DNA of 64,000 nt from JAJDFU01 sp964640855 (GCA_964640855.1 CAZXIX010000009.1:14994-78993); one strand, 5' to 3'. Positions 36,096 to 45,531 are shown, counted from the first letter of the stretch. Numbers and translations: made by a program. Notes: a model not told the origin generated them from the letters alone.

Positions 36096-37574
36096 ATGAA
36101 TTTAATCGCCGTACTCCTCACATGGTGCCTTGTATCCTTCATCTCATCGGGAACGAATCCCTTGCCTTCCGCAAAGCTTCAGAAGTTGATCGATGACTTT
36201 GTCCAAAGCCCGGAACTAAAGGGTTCGGACATCAGCATCAGCCTCGTCAGCATCGATCAGAACCAATTGGTGGCCAGCTTCCAACCCGACCAAAACCTGA
36301 TCCCGGCCTCCTCCCTGAAACTGGTCACCACTGCCACAACCCTGGCTATTTTTGGAGGCGATACCGATTTTCGGTACAGTACTTTCCTCAAAGCGATGGG
36401 TTCTATTTCTGATGGCGTTCTCGAAGGAGATTTGGAAATAAAAGGTACCGGTGACCCTTCCCTGGCCTCCCGCCGGTTGAAAAACGGGATCTCTCTTGAG
36501 CAATGGGGGCAGCAAGCCGTCGCGGCTGTTCAACAAGCGGGTATCCGACAGATCCGGGGTCGGGTCATCGCTGACGAAACGACCTTCGACTCCGAAGAAG
36601 CCTACCACCCATCCTGGGAGGAACGAGATATGGGGAATTATTACGGGACCGGAATCTGGGCGTTAAATATCCATGACAACCTGTATTACCTGCATTTCCG
36701 GCAAAACCCCAAAATAGGTGGCCAACCTGCCATTGAGGCTTACGACCCTGAAATTCCCGGCTTAAATATGAGCAATCAGGTAACCTCCGCCGGAAAGAAT
36801 ACGGGTGATAATGCCTACATATACGGCAAGCCCTACCAGTTCTACCGCAAGGTGACCGGCACCATTCCGGCCGGCAGCGGCCGGTTTACCATAATGGGCT
36901 CATTTCCGGACGCCCCCCTGTTTGCTGCCCAGTACCTGGATTCGAAGCTCAGAGAAGCAGGCGTTGCCTTGGGAGGAGAAGCTACTACCCGAAGAAGGAT
37001 AGGAATGCCGGCTAGATCTTCCGGTGGATCTGTGCTGAAAGAATGGCAAAGTCCTCCTTTACCGACGCTGGTTGAATGGGCAAACGTAAACAGCGACAAT
37101 CTATATTGCGAGGCTTTTTTGCATTCGATCGGCCAGGTATTTGATGGAAAAGGGAGCCGGTCGGGCGGCCTCCGACAATTAAAAAAGCTGTGGACTGGCA
37201 GAGGCCTGGATGTAAGTTCGGCCCAATGGGTTGACGGGAGCGGCTTATCCGAGGAAAACCGGATCAGTTCGCGCCTGCTGGCCTCCATTTTGCGAAAAGC
37301 TTATATCGATAAAAACTATGGTCCGGCGTTTTTAAAAACTATGCCTCGAGCTTCCAATTCCTCTTATCTAGCGAAAAAGTTTGCAGGAACGCCTGCGCAA
37401 TATCGTCTGTATGCCAAGAGCGGTAGCATGGAAAAAGTCCGCACCTACTCCGGGTTTTTCAAGGCTCAGACGGGCAACTGGTACTCTTTTAGCATATTGG
37501 TCAATCAAATACCGGAAAATGAAAACGGCGTACGAACGAAGATAGAGGCCCTGATGCTTTCATTCTGTCAGTGA
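36096..37574 (+). CDS. dacB: D-alanyl-D-alanine carboxypeptidase/endopeptidase, PBP4 type
   Basis: A 492-residue periplasmic class C penicillin-binding protein that trims and opens peptidoglycan cross-links. All three active-site motifs are present: SxxK (Ser72-Lys75 in IPASSLKL), SxN (VNSDNLYCEA) and KSG in place of KTG (YAKSGSMEKVRTYSGFF). A domain of about 200 residues with GTGDPSLASR and ETTFDSEEAYHPSWEERD lies between the first two, as in PBP4. The start at 36096 is 10 bases after the fahA stop, giving a signal peptide; a longer frame overlaps fahA. Confidence 0.94.
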   Translation: MNLIAVLLTWCLVSFISSGTNPLPSAKLQKLIDDFVQSPELKGSDISISLVSIDQNQLVASFQPDQNLIPASSLKLVTTATTLAIFGGDTDFRYSTFLKAMGSISDGVLEGDLEIKGTGDPSLASRRLKNGISLEQWGQQAVAAVQQAGIRQIRGRVIADETTFDSEEAYHPSWEERDMGNYYGTGIWALNIHDNLYYLHFRQNPKIGGQPAIEAYDPEIPGLNMSNQVTSAGKNTGDNAYIYGKPYQFYRKVTGTIPAGSGRFTIMGSFPDAPLFAAQYLDSKLREAGVALGGEATTRRRIGMPARSSGGSVLKEWQSPPLPTLVEWANVNSDNLYCEAFLHSIGQVFDGKGSRSGGLRQLKKLWTGRGLDVSSAQWVDGSGLSEENRISSRLLASILRKAYIDKNYGPAFLKTMPRASNSSYLAKKFAGTPAQYRLYAKSGSMEKVRTYSGFFKAQTGNWYSFSILVNQIPENENGVRTKIEALMLSFCQ

Positions 37575-37727
37575 AGGACGAACTCCGTCCGGTCGATCCC
37601 GTCTTCTGCCGAAAAAATAGCTACCGAGAGCGTTTCTCTCCTATCTTTAATCTCCGAAAATGCTAACCCCCCCAAAAGAGGTACATCAGGTTCTTTTTAT
37701 GGATCCGACAAACCCGTTCAGGCTTGT

Positions 37728-38444
37728 ATGAAAACACAACTTCCCTCTCTCCTGCTTTTTGCTCTTTTGAGTTCAAGCCTGCTATGGAGTTGCGGCAATA
37801 CCGGTCGGCCGGCCGAAGATTCCCCTTTTGATCGGGTCGATACCTCCTTGCCCGAAGTCCGCGATACCTCCGTGAAAAGAACCGCCGGGTTTTCAGAGGA
37901 TTACGAAAATACAGATCGACTGATCTGGCAGAAACCCAATATGGTCATTGACCTGCTGGGAGATCTTGAGGACAAGACCATAGCCGACATCGGAGCGGGA
38001 ACCGGATTCTTTTCCCTTCGCTTGAGCCAGCAAGCCAAAAAAGTAATCGCCATTGACATCGATTCCGATTACATCGATTACCTCGACAGCGTAAAGCTCA
38101 TGGAGGTTCCCACCCAATACCAGGACCGTCTGGAGCCCCGCCTGGGCCGGGCAGACGACCCCCTCCTGGAACCCAATGAAGCGGACATCGTCATGATCGT
38201 AAATACCTACATGTACATCAAGGACCGGGTGGACTACATGCGCAACCTGCACGCCGACCTTCCACCGGGTGGCATCGTCCTGATCATTGATTTTAAGAAA
38301 AAAAGAACGCCCCTTGGCCCGCCGCAAGAAATCCGACTGCCGCTTTACCAGGCGGAAAGTGAACTATACGAAGCCGGCTTCAGCAAGGTTTCGACCAACG
38401 ACAATTCGCTGGATTATCAGTACATCATCCTGGCCGAAAAATAG
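37728..38444 (+). CDS. SAM-dependent methyltransferase-fold protein with lipoprotein signal
   Basis: A 238-residue protein with two features that do not usually go together. The N-terminus is a lipoprotein signal with lipobox LLWSC (Cys22) followed by a GNTG linker. The remainder is a class I methyltransferase fold: motif I TIADIGAGTGFFSLRL, the acidic strand end VIAIDIDSDYIDYL, and NEADIVMIVNTYMYIKDRVDYMRNLHADLPPGGIVLIIDFKKK as motifs II-IV. If the signal works, the domain lies outside the cytoplasm, where SAM is not known to be supplied. Intact frame; its TATCTTTA at 37642 is a weak promoter match. Confidence 0.85.
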   Translation: MKTQLPSLLLFALLSSSLLWSCGNTGRPAEDSPFDRVDTSLPEVRDTSVKRTAGFSEDYENTDRLIWQKPNMVIDLLGDLEDKTIADIGAGTGFFSLRLSQQAKKVIAIDIDSDYIDYLDSVKLMEVPTQYQDRLEPRLGRADDPLLEPNEADIVMIVNTYMYIKDRVDYMRNLHADLPPGGIVLIIDFKKKRTPLGPPQEIRLPLYQAESELYEAGFSKVSTNDNSLDYQYIILAEK

Positions 38445-38451
38445 CGCCCGG

Positions 38452-39690
38452 CTATCGGATGATCCGGCGCAATACCGACAACTTGCCGTCCACCTCAGGG
38501 GGTTCTAAACCCAACAAGTAAGCGATGAAAGGATAAATGTGGACATTTTTCAGAGGTTCGAGCTTCATGCCTTCAACTATATCCGGTCCCCTGGCGTAGA
38601 AAATGCCGTGCATCTCGGGCGTTTGATAGGGGTCGTAGCCGTGAACCCCCCAGGTGACGGGATCGCGTTCTTTCGCCTTTGCTTCCGCCTCCTTCGAAAG
38701 AAAAAAGTGGCCCGGCTTAGCCAGGAGAAGGATATCGCCCACGCGGTCTTGGTTCTCATAATGCCATTCCGGAGGAAATTTACTCCGTTCGTAGACCAGG
38801 AAGGGCAATTTACTCCTGGATAGCTTACGAACAATGCCTTTCTTTTTTTCACCCGGCTTGAGAAAAAGATGGATGTGCGTTCCTCCTCCGACCCTATGAA
38901 CCCGATCCTCTACGGGGGCCAATATTTCCTCTATGGGCAAGATCGTCCCCGGCTTGTCATCCAGGGAATACATCCCGTGGTCCGAGGTGACGATCACATT
39001 GATCGGAAGCCCGCTTTGCTCCACTCCTTCCCGTATTTGTCTCAAAAGTCGATCTGCTTCCCGAACGGTATGGGCCAGATTTTCGCTCTCGGGCCCGGTA
39101 CGGTGCCCTTCGGTATCGACCAGCGAAAAATACAGCGTGACGAAGACCGGCCGATCCTTTACGGGCAAAGAGAACCATTGCATAACGGTATCGATCCGGG
39201 CGACATTGGGAACCGACCCGTCGTAAATCCGGAAATAGCTCGGTGTCTCGCCGGCTACGGGGCCCTCAGAACCTACCCAAAAATAGGAAGCGGACTTGAA
39301 GCCGTTTCGTTGAACGAGTTGCCACAAGGGCAGCCCACCGTAGAAATAAGGATCCCGAACCATTTCCCGATTGCTTATGCGGTAAGTCACATCCCGGGGC
39401 TTGTCGTAGAAAGTATTGTCCACCAGCCCATGATGGCCGGGATAGAGTCCGGTCACGATCGTGTAGTGATTGGGAAAGGTCTTGGAGGGGAAGGACGGAA
39501 TAAGGGCCTCTGCCGCTGTCCCCTCTTCGATAAAAGCCTTGAAATTCGTCAGATCGTACTTTTCCACGTAGTCGTAGCGGAACCCATCGAAGGACACCAG
39601 CAACACATAGGATTGCTGTCCGAAAAGGGTGCCGGCAAACAGAAAAAGCCCAGGAAGCAAAAGAGCCGGAAATCGATAGCAGGATTTCAT
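38452..39690 (-). CDS. Ectonucleotide pyrophosphatase/phosphodiesterase family protein
   Basis: A 412-residue exported phosphodiesterase of the alkaline phosphatase superfamily, NPP type. After a signal peptide (to about LFGQQ) come the metal ligand Asp34 in LVSFDGFRYDY, the nucleophile Thr71 in PSKTFPNHYTIVTG, DTEGHRTGP and VIVTSDHGM, which complete the two-metal site. NPP enzymes cleave nucleotides or phospholipid head groups outside the cytoplasm. The ATG at 39690 fits the signal peptide; a longer frame reaches 39825. It converges on the methyltransferase gene with 7 bases between stops. Confidence 0.92.
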   Translation of the reverse strand: MKSCYRFPALLLPGLFLFAGTLFGQQSYVLLVSFDGFRYDYVEKYDLTNFKAFIEEGTAAEALIPSFPSKTFPNHYTIVTGLYPGHHGLVDNTFYDKPRDVTYRISNREMVRDPYFYGGLPLWQLVQRNGFKSASYFWVGSEGPVAGETPSYFRIYDGSVPNVARIDTVMQWFSLPVKDRPVFVTLYFSLVDTEGHRTGPESENLAHTVREADRLLRQIREGVEQSGLPINVIVTSDHGMYSLDDKPGTILPIEEILAPVEDRVHRVGGGTHIHLFLKPGEKKKGIVRKLSRSKLPFLVYERSKFPPEWHYENQDRVGDILLLAKPGHFFLSKEAEAKAKERDPVTWGVHGYDPYQTPEMHGIFYARGPDIVEGMKLEPLKNVHIYPFIAYLLGLEPPEVDGKLSVLRRIIR

Positions 39691-39916
39691 ACGAATCGGG
39701 TTCAAACGGAAGGATTTCTTTGGCAAAAGTACTGTCCGATCAGGCTTTCCAGGCTGCTTACCAAAAATTGATGAAAATCTAACCTGCCCCCTTGTTACAG
39801 GGCTTTTGAAGTACCGACCTGGCAATTTCTCCCTTTTCGATCCGTTTCTTTTTCCGACAAATGTGACCCCCCGCCTCTTCCCGCGTCAAAAGAGTGAATT
39901 TCAAAAAACCCATAGC

Positions 39917-40474
39917 ATGACCTTTTATCATTTCACCTCGACGGCCAGGCCGACCCCCGGTCACATTCGGACCCTGAAGTCTCTATACTTCTCCGATTAT
40001 CCGGAAGGAAGGCAGGAAGATCTCGCCCACCGTCTGGAAAAAGCCGGGTTTGATTTGTTTGAACTGGAATTTTTCGCCCGCCGGCTGCGCCACAGATTGG
40101 GAATGATCGAAGACTGGCTCGGGAAAAAAACAGACCGGGACAACCTCCTTTGTTATGCCGTGGAGATCTTCGGAAAGATGGACTGGGAAGGTGTGGGTCT
40201 TGACCCTGAAAGAAAACAATTGATCAAAACCATACGCTCCCTGGAGGGCTTTCATCCTGAAACCACAAAAATAAAAACGAAAATGAACGCAAATACCGAA
40301 AACAACAAAGAACTCCATCCGGAATACCTGGACGATCTCGATCTGCAGGTCCTGGAAGAAGATATGGAAAGAGAGTTTGATCAACTCATGAAAAGGCTTG
40401 CAGAAATGGAAAGGCAAGACGATAAAAAAGGAAACCTGCAAGCCTTGCAAACGGAAAAAAGTGCGGTCAACTGA
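39917..40474 (+). CDS. Hypothetical charged helical protein
   Basis: A 185-residue protein I do not recognise. No signal peptide or membrane segment, so probably cytosolic. It is rich in charged residues and predicted helices: EGRQEDLAHRLEKAGFDLFELEFFARRLRHRLGMIEDWLG in the first half, a short Lys/Asn-rich linker, then an acidic coiled-coil-like region (LDDLDLQVLEEDMEREFDQLMKRLAEMERQDD). A good terminator follows, which supports it as a real transcription unit. Confidence 0.6.
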   Translation: MTFYHFTSTARPTPGHIRTLKSLYFSDYPEGRQEDLAHRLEKAGFDLFELEFFARRLRHRLGMIEDWLGKKTDRDNLLCYAVEIFGKMDWEGVGLDPERKQLIKTIRSLEGFHPETTKIKTKMNANTENNKELHPEYLDDLDLQVLEEDMEREFDQLMKRLAEMERQDDKKGNLQALQTEKSAVN

Positions 40475-40516
40475 TACGGGTTTATAATCCTGTGATAACC
40501 CCCACAGCCAAATGAG

Positions 40517-40543
40517 CCCTCTCTGCTTCAGAGAGGGTTTTTT
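40517..40543 (+). terminator. Terminator after the hypothetical gene
   Basis: CCCTCTCT (40517-40524) pairs with AGAGAGGG (40530-40537) around five bases, followed by six T. Confidence 0.9.
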
Positions 40544-40552
40544 GTTTGGGGC

Positions 40553-41023
40553 TCAAACCAAAGGCTTCCGCAGGTCAGACTCTTCTTCGTCAATGACCAG
40601 GGTTTTGGAAAGGGTATCGTGCCAGCCTCCCGCCCCCGAACCCAGGAAAGAAAAAGGCTCAAAGGGGATCAATCGGGCAGCAGAACGACCGATTATATTC
40701 AAAAGGGTCGGCTTTTTTCCTTCTCGGGTTACCACCCGAGTACGAGTGATCCATTTCCCGGGAGTCTTGCCATGACTCAGGTGCTCGAACAACACATAAA
40801 AAGCCAGGACCCCGATGATCCCCATAAAGTTAAAGGACAAATTGTTGAGCGGACCATCCAGATTATTCACAAAAAGAAAAGAGAAATACCCGAACAAAAA
40901 AATCAAAATGTACAGGCATAAAACATCTACCAGGTAGTTCTGGAAGCGCTTGGTTTTGCGGGCAGGGACCAGTTTGATCTCGCCGGCGCCGAGCTGATCG
41001 TCCAATACATTAAAATCCTCCAT
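40553..41023 (-). CDS. RDD family membrane protein
   Basis: A 156-residue protein with an RDD-type domain: three hydrophobic segments (VDVLCLYILIFLFGYFSFLF, FNFMGIIGVLAFYVLFE and a weaker third), and the conserved HGKTPGKWITRTRVVTREGKKP followed by IIGRSAARLIPFEP. RDD proteins are of unclear function; some are thought to be Na+/H+ antiporters. It starts 11 bases after the nhaC-type gene, so the two are an operon, which fits a shared role in sodium homeostasis. Confidence 0.85.
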   Translation of the reverse strand: MEDFNVLDDQLGAGEIKLVPARKTKRFQNYLVDVLCLYILIFLFGYFSFLFVNNLDGPLNNLSFNFMGIIGVLAFYVLFEHLSHGKTPGKWITRTRVVTREGKKPTLLNIIGRSAARLIPFEPFSFLGSGAGGWHDTLSKTLVIDEEESDLRKPLV

Positions 41024-41034
41024 ATGTATTTTAC

Positions 41035-42522
41035 TTATAAAAAGCCCAGAGCAAGATACAAAAGCGCCGCCAGGGTACCTGCAAAAAGGGCATAGGGAAG
41101 TTGGGTTTTCACGTGATCGATGTGGTCGGTAGCGGAGGCCATGCTCGAAAGGATGGTCGTATCCGAGATCGGAGAACAATGATCGCCGAAGATCCCTCCG
41201 CCCAAAGCGGCAGCAATCGTAGCATACATGGATGCATCCATGGTATGGGCCATGGGAATGGCAATGGGTATCATAATGGCAAACGTACCCCAGGAGGTGC
41301 CGGTAGAAAAGGCGATAAAACAGCTGATCAGAAAGGTCAGCAGCGGCACCAGGGCCGGGGAGATCCACTGGCTGGCCACACTCGCCACGTAGGGGCCGGT
41401 ATCCATGGCCCGACACACGTTCCCGATCGCGAAAGCCAGCAGCATCAGCAAGGCCAGGGGCATCATGCCCCCTATTCCCTTCAGGGTAAGATCGACCAGC
41501 TCCTTCAATTTGAACAGCCCTTGCAGGCGATACAGGATCATGGTGAATAAAGTGGCGGTCAGAACGGAGATCAGCACAGCGGTGGTGCCGGATCCCTGCC
41601 CTATGGCCAGCAATGCCTGCCGAAAGGGGCTGGCTCCCGGCATCTGCGCCACGGCATCGGCCCAGCCGGTATAGGCCAGCATGATGGGCATCATGAGCAC
41701 CATCACCCCGATGGGCAATACCATGTTGAAGGCCTTGGGCTCAATGCCCTCTTTGGTCTTCAGATCGGTCAATTCCTCGGCCACCACGGGCTGGGCACCC
41801 TCCGAAAGCAGTGCACCGGTATCCTCTACCCTGCGCTGCGCCTTCTTCATGGGCCCAAAATCCCGGCGAGACAAGACCAGGGCCGGCACCAGAAACAAAG
41901 CCAGGATCGGATAAAAATTGAACGGAATACTCTTGATCAGCGTAGCGAAAGGATCCGCGAATTCCTCGGCCAGCAACAAGGCCATGATGAAAGCCCCCCA
42001 GCCATTGAAGGGCAACAGGATACTGGAGGGAGCGGAGCTCGAATCGGCAATATAGGCCAGCTTTTCCCGGGAAATGCGCAGTCGGTCAAAAATAGGTCGG
42101 TACAAAGCCCCTACCGTCAGCACTGAAATACTGCTCTCGACAAAGATCAGCGCTCCGGTCAGCCAGGCCAGCAGCTGTACCGCAATCTTACTTCTACCCG
42201 TACTTTGCTCTTCGTATCTCTCCAGTTGACGATCGATCCGCCGGATAAAACCCTCCACGCCTCCCGATCGCTGGATGAATACGATCAAGGCGCCTACCAG
42301 AGCCGCGAACATGATCGTTCGGGTATTGCCCGGATCCTGAAATACGTCTACCAGGGCCTGCACCGTATCCAGGCTGCCTTGCCAAAAGTGGTAATCATCC
42401 ATGATCACCCAGCCGAGCCAGATCCCCAGGAGCAGAGACACAAAAACCTGTCGGGTAAGGATCGCCAACACGATGGCAACAACCGGAGGAACCAGGGAAA
42501 TGAGGCCGTAGCTTTCTTGCAT
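41035..42522 (-). CDS. NhaC family Na+/H+ antiporter
   Basis: A 495-residue inner-membrane antiporter of the NhaC/YjcS group with about eleven hydrophobic segments. Marker stretches are LLGIWLGWVIM near the start, FVESSISVLTVGALYRPIFDRLRISREKLAYIADSSSAPSSILLPFNGWGAF in the middle and the CFIAFSTGTSWGTFAIMIPIAIPMA and GGGIFGDHCSPISDTTILSSMAS segments near the end. It would export Na+ in exchange for protons, which fits a marine habitat. It is followed by an RDD protein gene. Confidence 0.92.
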   Translation of the reverse strand: MQESYGLISLVPPVVAIVLAILTRQVFVSLLLGIWLGWVIMDDYHFWQGSLDTVQALVDVFQDPGNTRTIMFAALVGALIVFIQRSGGVEGFIRRIDRQLERYEEQSTGRSKIAVQLLAWLTGALIFVESSISVLTVGALYRPIFDRLRISREKLAYIADSSSAPSSILLPFNGWGAFIMALLLAEEFADPFATLIKSIPFNFYPILALFLVPALVLSRRDFGPMKKAQRRVEDTGALLSEGAQPVVAEELTDLKTKEGIEPKAFNMVLPIGVMVLMMPIMLAYTGWADAVAQMPGASPFRQALLAIGQGSGTTAVLISVLTATLFTMILYRLQGLFKLKELVDLTLKGIGGMMPLALLMLLAFAIGNVCRAMDTGPYVASVASQWISPALVPLLTFLISCFIAFSTGTSWGTFAIMIPIAIPMAHTMDASMYATIAAALGGGIFGDHCSPISDTTILSSMASATDHIDHVKTQLPYALFAGTLAALLYLALGFL

Positions 42523-42540
42523 CTTGTTTGGAAATTTGGG

Positions 42541-42570
42541 CCAAAATAAGGGCTTTCAACGCATACGCAA
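42541..42570 (-). promoter_or_regulatory. Candidate promoter of the antiporter operon
   Basis: On the minus strand TTG (42568-42570), a 19-base spacer and TATTTTGG (42541-42548, seven of eight consensus positions), 18 bases before the start codon. Confidence 0.45.
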
Positions 42571-42630
42571 GCCGGGACGGAGAGTTCCGCAAAAGGTACT
42601 ACATTGGTCCAAGTCGAATTTTCAGCATCC

Positions 42631-44490
42631 ATGCGCCCTCATGTCATCCTTTTTCTTGTGCTCTTTCCGGCTGCCTTACTGGCTCAGATCCGGGCCACTG
42701 AATTCCCTGTCCCGGAATACGAGCAGGCTCTTCATCAACTCATTTTGCTGAAAGACCGGGATGGCCGGATTCCCCTGCAGCGACTCGATACGCTTCGACC
42801 GGTTTTCTGGACTTCACAAGATAGTCCCGGCCCGGAAATTGCAGCTGCTCTCAATGACTACCTCCCAACCCTTCAAAGGACTATCGGCGTCCTTCCCGAT
42901 ACGGCAAACCTCCTGATCGCCTGTTGGACTGACTCCCTGAACGAAATGGAGCGAAAGCAACTCCTCTCCGCTTCCGAGGAAGTGCCCCTGGCGCTTTTGA
43001 TCCCGAAATCCGACGATCTCCACCCTCTGCCGGAAGAGTTGAAAAGGGCCGCCCAGCTCATCGTCCAGGTGCCGAAGGCACTGCCTGCCCTGGGCGTGTC
43101 CCTGCTTTTTGGGGGCGTCGGCAGTCAGTCCCGCTGGACGGGTCCGGATACCATATGGGCCCCGGGCCAGGGGGTGGATGTCCCCCATTCGCAGAGACTG
43201 GCCTACGCGCCTTCCGCCTGGGTAGGTATGGATATAGCCCGGTTGAGCGATAGCCTGGACGCTCTGGTCGAAGAAGGCATCCGAAAAGCGGCCTATCCCG
43301 GAGCTCAGGTATTGGTAGCCCGCAGAGGAAAGATCGTATTTCATAAGGCTTACGGATACCACACCTACGATAGCCTTCGGAGGGTAGAAAGGGATCACTT
43401 GTACGATTTCGCCTCTCTCACCAAGGTTACCGGTGCACTACCTGCTTTGATGCGCTTGTATGGGAACGGGAAGTTCGATCTGGATGCCCCCTTGAAAACC
43501 TACCTGCCCGAATTCCGGTGCAGCAACAAGGCCAAACTTGAATTCCGGGAGATGCTGGCTCACCAGGCTCGACTGCGCCCCTGGATCCCCTACTGGCAAG
43601 GGACCTTGAAAGGAAATGCCCGCTATCCCTGGCGAAGAAGATGGGACCCCGCCACAACCAACGACGGAAACTTTCGTCGCAGGACTTTCCGGGCGGATTC
43701 TTCTTCCGTTTACTACGAAAAGATCACCGAGCGTCTTTGGCTGCACGACAGTTACCCCAAAAAGATCTACAAGGCCATCCGAAAATCGCCGCTTCGCCAG
43801 GACAATTCCTATGTGTATTCCGGTCTGCTATTTTATCTGCTGCCCGATATCGTATCCCGGATCACCGGGGAAGATTATGAGTCTTATCTGGACCGGCAAT
43901 TCTACCGCAAGCTGGGGGCTTACACCATCACCTACAATCCGCTCGGGGATTTCCCCAAAGCCCGGATCGTTCCCACCGAAAAAGATACCTTCTTCCGTTT
44001 GCAACTCCTCCATGGAGCGGTCCATGACGAAGGCGCCGCCATGATGCAAGGCGTATCCGGAAATGCCGGGCTTTTCGGTACCGCGCTGGACCTCGCCAAA
44101 TTGCTCCAACTCTACCTGAACGGCGGCCAGTACGGCGGGGAACACTATTTCAGCTCCGAAGCCATAGCGGAATTCACCCGCTACCAATTTCCGGAAAACC
44201 ACAATCGCAGGGGGTTGGGATTCGATAAACCGCCTCTGGATTACGTCTGGGGAGAAAGCTATGTGGCCCCTTCCGCCAGCCCGGCCAGCTATGGCCACAG
44301 CGGATATACCGGCACTTTCGCCTGGGTGGACCCAAAAGAAGAACTGATCTTCATCTTCTTCTCCAACCGGGTCTATCCCACGCGAAACAATCGCAAATTG
44401 TACGAGTTGAACCTCCGGCCCCGCATGCACCAGGCAGTATACGAAGCCATAAAGGACCCCACGTTGGAATCCGTTGACGTGGAAAAGTGA
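42631..44490 (+). CDS. Serine hydrolase (beta-lactamase family) with GH3 C-terminal-like domain
   Basis: A 619-residue exported protein (signal peptide to about LLAQ). Residues 20-190 look like the C-terminal domain of family 3 glycosidases (EQALHQLILLKDRDGRIPLQRL), but the catalytic GH3 barrel is absent. Residues about 205-600 are a beta-lactamase/PBP-like serine hydrolase: SLTK with Ser262 and Lys265, a second motif YVYSGLLFYLL (Gly at the third position of YxN) and HSGYTGTF. In many Bacteroidota a longer protein joins NagZ-like GH3, this linker and the hydrolase; this one seems to have lost the first part. Role probably in peptidoglycan turnover. A TTG at 42604 is also in frame. Confidence 0.85.
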   Translation: MRPHVILFLVLFPAALLAQIRATEFPVPEYEQALHQLILLKDRDGRIPLQRLDTLRPVFWTSQDSPGPEIAAALNDYLPTLQRTIGVLPDTANLLIACWTDSLNEMERKQLLSASEEVPLALLIPKSDDLHPLPEELKRAAQLIVQVPKALPALGVSLLFGGVGSQSRWTGPDTIWAPGQGVDVPHSQRLAYAPSAWVGMDIARLSDSLDALVEEGIRKAAYPGAQVLVARRGKIVFHKAYGYHTYDSLRRVERDHLYDFASLTKVTGALPALMRLYGNGKFDLDAPLKTYLPEFRCSNKAKLEFREMLAHQARLRPWIPYWQGTLKGNARYPWRRRWDPATTNDGNFRRRTFRADSSSVYYEKITERLWLHDSYPKKIYKAIRKSPLRQDNSYVYSGLLFYLLPDIVSRITGEDYESYLDRQFYRKLGAYTITYNPLGDFPKARIVPTEKDTFFRLQLLHGAVHDEGAAMMQGVSGNAGLFGTALDLAKLLQLYLNGGQYGGEHYFSSEAIAEFTRYQFPENHNRRGLGFDKPPLDYVWGESYVAPSASPASYGHSGYTGTFAWVDPKEELIFIFFSNRVYPTRNNRKLYELNLRPRMHQAVYEAIKDPTLESVDVEK

Positions 44491-44604
44491 GAGAAAAGAA
44501 ATAGCCTTGGGAGGCGAAGGGTCGGAAAAGGATCGGTGAAGTATATACTTGGATTGAAAGATCGCGGGATCTGATCCCGTAACTTCTAAGCTTAAGAAAG
44601 CCCT

Positions 44605-45351
44605 ATGAAAAAATGGACGCTGCTTCTCTTGGCCGGCTTGCTCCTTTTGACCAATTGCCGGGAGGAAAATCCCTATCGAAGGGACCGCAGTCGGGTGCGC
44701 TCTCCCTACGAAAACCGGCTGCAACCCGAGGCCTATAATGTGGGCTTCCTGATCATGGATGGGGTTTACAATACGGAGTTAATAGCTCCCTGGGATGTTT
44801 TTCACCATACGCGTTTCCGGAATGTGGCCAAGCCCATGAATGTTTTCACCATTGCCAAGACCCTGGACCCCGTCTTCACCTTCGAAGGCATCGAACTGCA
44901 GCCCGATTACAGCTACCGGGACGAAGAGCGCCCCCGGATCGATATTCTGGTAATCCCCAGCGCCGACCACCACACGGACTCTGACTTGGAAGATCGCGAA
45001 ATGATCCTCTTTGTGCGGGAAGTAGCGGCCGAAGCCCAATACCTGACCTCCCACTGCGATGGAGCCTTCATCCTTGCCAAAGCCGGACAGCTGGTCGATA
45101 AAAAAGCCACCACTTTCCCGACAGACATCGACAGTATGCGGATCATGTTCCCCAATACGATCGTCCTGAAAGGGGTTGACGTGGTGCAAGACGGCAAGGT
45201 GATCACCTCCACCGGCGGAGCCCGGTCCTACGATGCCGCCTTATATCTCTGCGAATTGCTCTACGACCAGCCTGTCGCTCGAGAGATAGCGGAAGGACTG
45301 GTGATAGATTGGGACTTGAGCCGCCTGAAATACCACAAGGAAGGGAAGTAG
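44605..45351 (+). CDS. DJ-1/PfpI family lipoprotein
   Basis: A 248-residue protein with a lipobox (LLLLTNC, Cys18) and a DJ-1/PfpI (GATase1-like) domain from about residue 45: VGFLIMDGVYNTELIAPWDVF, then DILVIPSADHHTDSD and the nucleophile elbow LTSHCDGAFILAKAGQLVDKKATTFP with Cys151. A conserved pattern STGGARSYDAALYLCELL follows. Members of this group are usually cytosolic (glyoxalase, amidase or AraC sensor domains); the lipoprotein signal would place this one in the envelope. The gap upstream is 114 bases, with no clear link to the serine hydrolase gene. Confidence 0.88.
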   Translation: MKKWTLLLLAGLLLLTNCREENPYRRDRSRVRSPYENRLQPEAYNVGFLIMDGVYNTELIAPWDVFHHTRFRNVAKPMNVFTIAKTLDPVFTFEGIELQPDYSYRDEERPRIDILVIPSADHHTDSDLEDREMILFVREVAAEAQYLTSHCDGAFILAKAGQLVDKKATTFPTDIDSMRIMFPNTIVLKGVDVVQDGKVITSTGGARSYDAALYLCELLYDQPVAREIAEGLVIDWDLSRLKYHKEGK

Positions 45352-45476
45352 CCGGCTGCAATTCCGAAAAACCCAGCGTTCTAATACACAGATCCCCGAT
45401 ACCCTGACGAAGCGAATCTTACTTATTCCAGGATTCGGATCTTTCCCACGCTTGTCAGGATCTCCGCTGCGCTCCG

Positions 45477-45504
45477 ACCCGATACCCGTTACCCGTTACC
45501 CACT
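45477..45504. repeat. Four 7-bp tandem repeats
   Basis: ACCCGAT, ACCCGTT, ACCCGTT, ACCCACT in a row, in the 180-base gap between the PfpI and serine dehydratase genes. The gap has no clear terminator or promoter. Confidence 0.8.
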
Positions 45505-45531
45505 TTCCCACTCAACCGATCCCGTATCGTC

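Noticed and set aside
41024..41416. N-terminal extension of the RDD protein frame to 41416
   Set aside because: It overlaps the antiporter gene antiphase and reads as low-quality His/Tyr-rich sequence; the ATG at 41023 fits the operon spacing.
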